Positions 5,759 to 7,429 of a DNA stretch of 7,429 bases are shown in pieces. Both the position numbers and the translations under genes were made by a program. How positions within the stretch are numbered: the stretch's first letter is position 1; every line of letters starts with the position of its first letter. The DNA comes from Acidobacteriota bacterium (lineage in GTDB: Bacteria > Acidobacteriota > Vicinamibacteria > Vicinamibacterales > Fen-181). The stretch is taken from NCBI GenBank assembly GCA_021779795.1, contig JAJXZZ010000156.1, positions 1 through 7,429 on the forward strand, given 5' to 3'. The notes under the pieces were generated by a model. That model had not been told where the DNA came from. It saw only the letters and a list, made by a program, of their open reading frames with translations, and did no database searches.

Positions 5759-7306
5759 ATGAACGTCAGACGACTCGTATGCCTGGCCGCCGCCGCGCTG
5801 GCCGTGGGATGGCCGGGCGCGACGGCCCGCGGGCAGGAGATGCGGCTGTCCGACCAGGTGATCGAGCGCACGCTGCCGAACGGCCTGAAGGTGCTGATGG
5901 TCCGCCGGCCCGAGGCGCCGCTCATCCGCTGCATCCTCGCCTACCGCGTCGGCTCGGTGAACGAGCGGCCCGGCATCACCGGGATCTCGCACTTCCACGA
6001 GCACATGATGTTCAAGGGCACGCGCTCGATGGGCATCAAGCCGGGCACGCTGGCGAAAGACGACGAGTACAACCGCCGGATCGACGCCCTGATGGACCAG
6101 GTGGCCGCCGAGGAGTCGAAGGTCGAGGGGCGCGACGAGGCGAAGCTCGCGGCCCTCGAGAAGCAGGTGTCCGAGCTGATCGACCGCGAGAAGAAGGAGA
6201 CGATCGTCAGCGAGGAGATCTGGGGCGCCTACCAGCAGGCCGGCGGCACCGGCATCAACGCCTCCACCGGCCAGGAGATGACGCAGTACTACGTCACGCT
6301 GCCCAAGAACGCGCTCGAACTGTACCTCGCGCTCGAGGCCGACCGGATGGTCAATCCCGTGTTCCGCGAGTTCTACTCCGAGCGGGACGTCATCACCGAG
6401 GAGCGCCGCCAGAGCGAGAACCGCCCCGGCTTCTTCTTCCAGGAGCAGCTCAACGCGACGTTCTACTCGGCCAGCCCGTACCGCTGGCAGGTGGTCGGCT
6501 GGATGTCGGACATCAGCCGGGTGACCAAGCAGGAGATGATGGCGTACCGCCAGCAGTACTACCGCCCCGACAACGCCACGCTGGTGCTGGCCGGCGATCT
6601 CGACCCGGACACGGTGATGCCGCTCGTGAGGAAGTACTTCGGGCCGATCGCGTCGAAGGGGCCGTCGCCCCGCGTGCGCACCGAGGAGCCGACGCCGGAG
6701 TACTACCATCGCACGATCAGCCCCAACTTCAAGGCCCCCTTCATCGAGAAGCGCGTCACCGGCCGCGCGGCCGCCAGCCCGCAGGTGACGCTCCTGTTCC
6801 ACATTCCGCCGATCTGGCACGACGACCTGCCCGCCCTCTACATGCTGGGCCGCGTGATGAGCGCCCGCACCGGCAAGGTCTACATGGATCTCGTCGAGAA
6901 GCGGCAGCACGCGGCCAGCTTCATGGCCGCCGCGTCGAACTCCGAGTACGACGGCCGCTTCCAGGTGAGCGCCGCCGGCCGCGAGGTCCGTGGCGAGTTG
7001 GCCGTGCCGCTCGACCAGGTCGAGAAGGAGCTGTGGGGCTACGTCGAGGACGCGAAAGTGACGCCCGCCGACGCCGACCTGCTCCAGCGCGTCAGGAACT
7101 CGGTCGAGGCCCAGTATCTCCAGAGCCTGGCCGGCACCGGCGTCGCGTCGGCGCTCGCCTCGATGGAGACGGCCTACCGCTGGCAGCACCTCGAGGACCA
7201 GTTCAAGGCGCGGATGGCGGTGACGCCCGACGACATGATGCGCGTGGCGAAGAAGTACTTCACCCGCGACAACTGCGTCACCGGCGTGCTGGAGCGTGAA
7301 CGGTAG
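5759..7306 (+). CDS. Exported M16-family (pitrilysin-like) zinc metallopeptidase with charged insertion
   Basis: A 515-residue protein with a signal peptide (MNVRRLVCLAAAALAVGWPG, likely cleavage after ATARG-Q or nearby), so it acts in the periplasm or at the envelope. The M16 N-terminal domain starts at RTLPNGLKVLMVRR (37-50). The inverted zinc motif HXXEH is present as HFHEH (His78, Glu81, His82). GGTGINASTGQEMTQYY (162-178) and LALEADRM (190-197, with Glu193 the likely third zinc ligand) follow. Between FKGT (85-88) and GGTG lies a Lys/Glu-rich, probably helical insertion (about 100-150), so Glu193 is 111 residues after His82 rather than the usual 76 or so. The M16_C domain spans roughly 255-440 (VTKQEMMAYRQQYYRPDNATL; LVLAGDLDPD). 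The length fits one half-size (M16B-like) subunit, which would need a partner half. The ATG has GAGGAG seven bases upstream. The next gene starts 36 bases after the stop. Confidence 0.92.
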   Translation: MNVRRLVCLAAAALAVGWPGATARGQEMRLSDQVIERTLPNGLKVLMVRRPEAPLIRCILAYRVGSVNERPGITGISHFHEHMMFKGTRSMGIKPGTLAKDDEYNRRIDALMDQVAAEESKVEGRDEAKLAALEKQVSELIDREKKETIVSEEIWGAYQQAGGTGINASTGQEMTQYYVTLPKNALELYLALEADRMVNPVFREFYSERDVITEERRQSENRPGFFFQEQLNATFYSASPYRWQVVGWMSDISRVTKQEMMAYRQQYYRPDNATLVLAGDLDPDTVMPLVRKYFGPIASKGPSPRVRTEEPTPEYYHRTISPNFKAPFIEKRVTGRAAASPQVTLLFHIPPIWHDDLPALYMLGRVMSARTGKVYMDLVEKRQHAASFMAAASNSEYDGRFQVSAAGREVRGELAVPLDQVEKELWGYVEDAKVTPADADLLQRVRNSVEAQYLQSLAGTGVASALASMETAYRWQHLEDQFKARMAVTPDDMMRVAKKYFTRDNCVTGVLERER

Positions 7307-7309
7307 CGG

Positions 7310-7325
7310 CGACGCGCCCGCGTCG
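7310..7325 (+). other. Short intercistronic hairpin
   Basis: CGACGC (7310-7315) and GCGTCG (7320-7325) form a 6-bp stem with loop GCCC, directly ahead of the AAGGA ribosome site of the next gene. It has no T-tract, so it is unlikely to be a terminator. It could tune the ratio of the two cistrons or be chance. Confidence 0.35.
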
Positions 7326-7342
7326 AGAAAAGGACACAGACG

Positions 7343-7429
7343 ATGCGTAGACACGTTCTGGCAGTGATGGTCATCGTTCCGCTGCTGGCGCTCACCCTGC
7401 ACGCGGCCGGGCCGCAGGCCGCCACATCG
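7343..7429 (+). CDS. Start of an exported protein, possibly the second M16 subunit (3' truncated by window)
   Basis: ATG at 7343 has AAGGA eight bases upstream and opens a frame of 29 codons to the window edge. The residues MRRHVLAVMVIVPLLALTLH form a typical Sec signal peptide (two Arg, then a hydrophobic core), followed by AAGPQAATS. Only 36 bp separate it from the M16 peptidase stop, so both are probably on one transcript. In many bacteria a half-size M16 peptidase gene is followed by a second M16 gene that may lack the zinc motif. That is the most likely identity here, but nothing in the visible residues proves it. Confidence 0.7.
   Translation, partial: MRRHVLAVMVIVPLLALTLHAAGPQAATS

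Noticed and set aside
5687..7402. 571-codon open frame on the minus strand opposite the M16 peptidase gene
   Set aside because: Composition is Val/Leu/Arg/His/Gly repeats with no domain. It is the mirror of a clear M16 peptidase on the plus strand.
4785..7429. DUF481 barrel plus M16 peptidases as a dedicated system
   Set aside because: The genes are divergent with separate promoters and nothing beyond adjacency and export links them.

Overview
The window is a GC-rich bacterial chromosomal segment with secreted and outer-membrane proteins of a diderm (Gram-negative-type) cell. GC content, codon use, period-7 intergenic palindromes and a run of M16 peptidases would fit an Acidobacteriota (Vicinamibacteria-like) genome. 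That assignment is a guess from style, because no rRNA or other marker gene is present.

Layout. The left edge (1-186, +) is the last 61 codons of an outer-membrane beta-barrel protein, probably Omp85/BamA-like. It converges on a minus-strand pair: a MOP-superfamily (MATE/ANKH-like) transporter (1110-2468), then a Sel1-repeat lipoprotein with six CX7C motifs (313-1065). The two transcription units meet in a period-7 palindrome (184-315) whose outermost base pairs contain both stop codons. A 352-bp divergent spacer follows, with an inverted repeat whose arms read as extended -10 promoters in opposite directions. Next come a stand-alone malic enzyme (2821-4278, +) and a strong hairpin terminator (4312-4346).

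After the terminator there is a -10-like box embedded in a perfect 7-bp inverted repeat, a structured leader, and an 84-residue helical protein of unknown function (4494-4748, +). This converges on a DUF481 outer-membrane barrel protein (4785-5576, -). A 182-bp divergent spacer holds a promoter for each side. The right end is an exported M16 zinc peptidase with an intact HXXEH site and a charged insertion (5759-7306, +), then the first 29 codons of another exported protein (7343-7429, +) in the same apparent operon, probably its M16 partner.

Together these are mostly ordinary housekeeping and cell-envelope genes. The malic enzyme links malate and pyruvate; the other recognisable products are exported or membrane-bound. 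I see no mobile element genes, defence system, CRISPR array or RNA gene. The most noteworthy signals are the stop-codon-spanning heptamer palindrome, the operator-like palindrome on the small gene's promoter, the cysteine regularity of the Sel1 lipoprotein and the ANKH-like character of the transporter.
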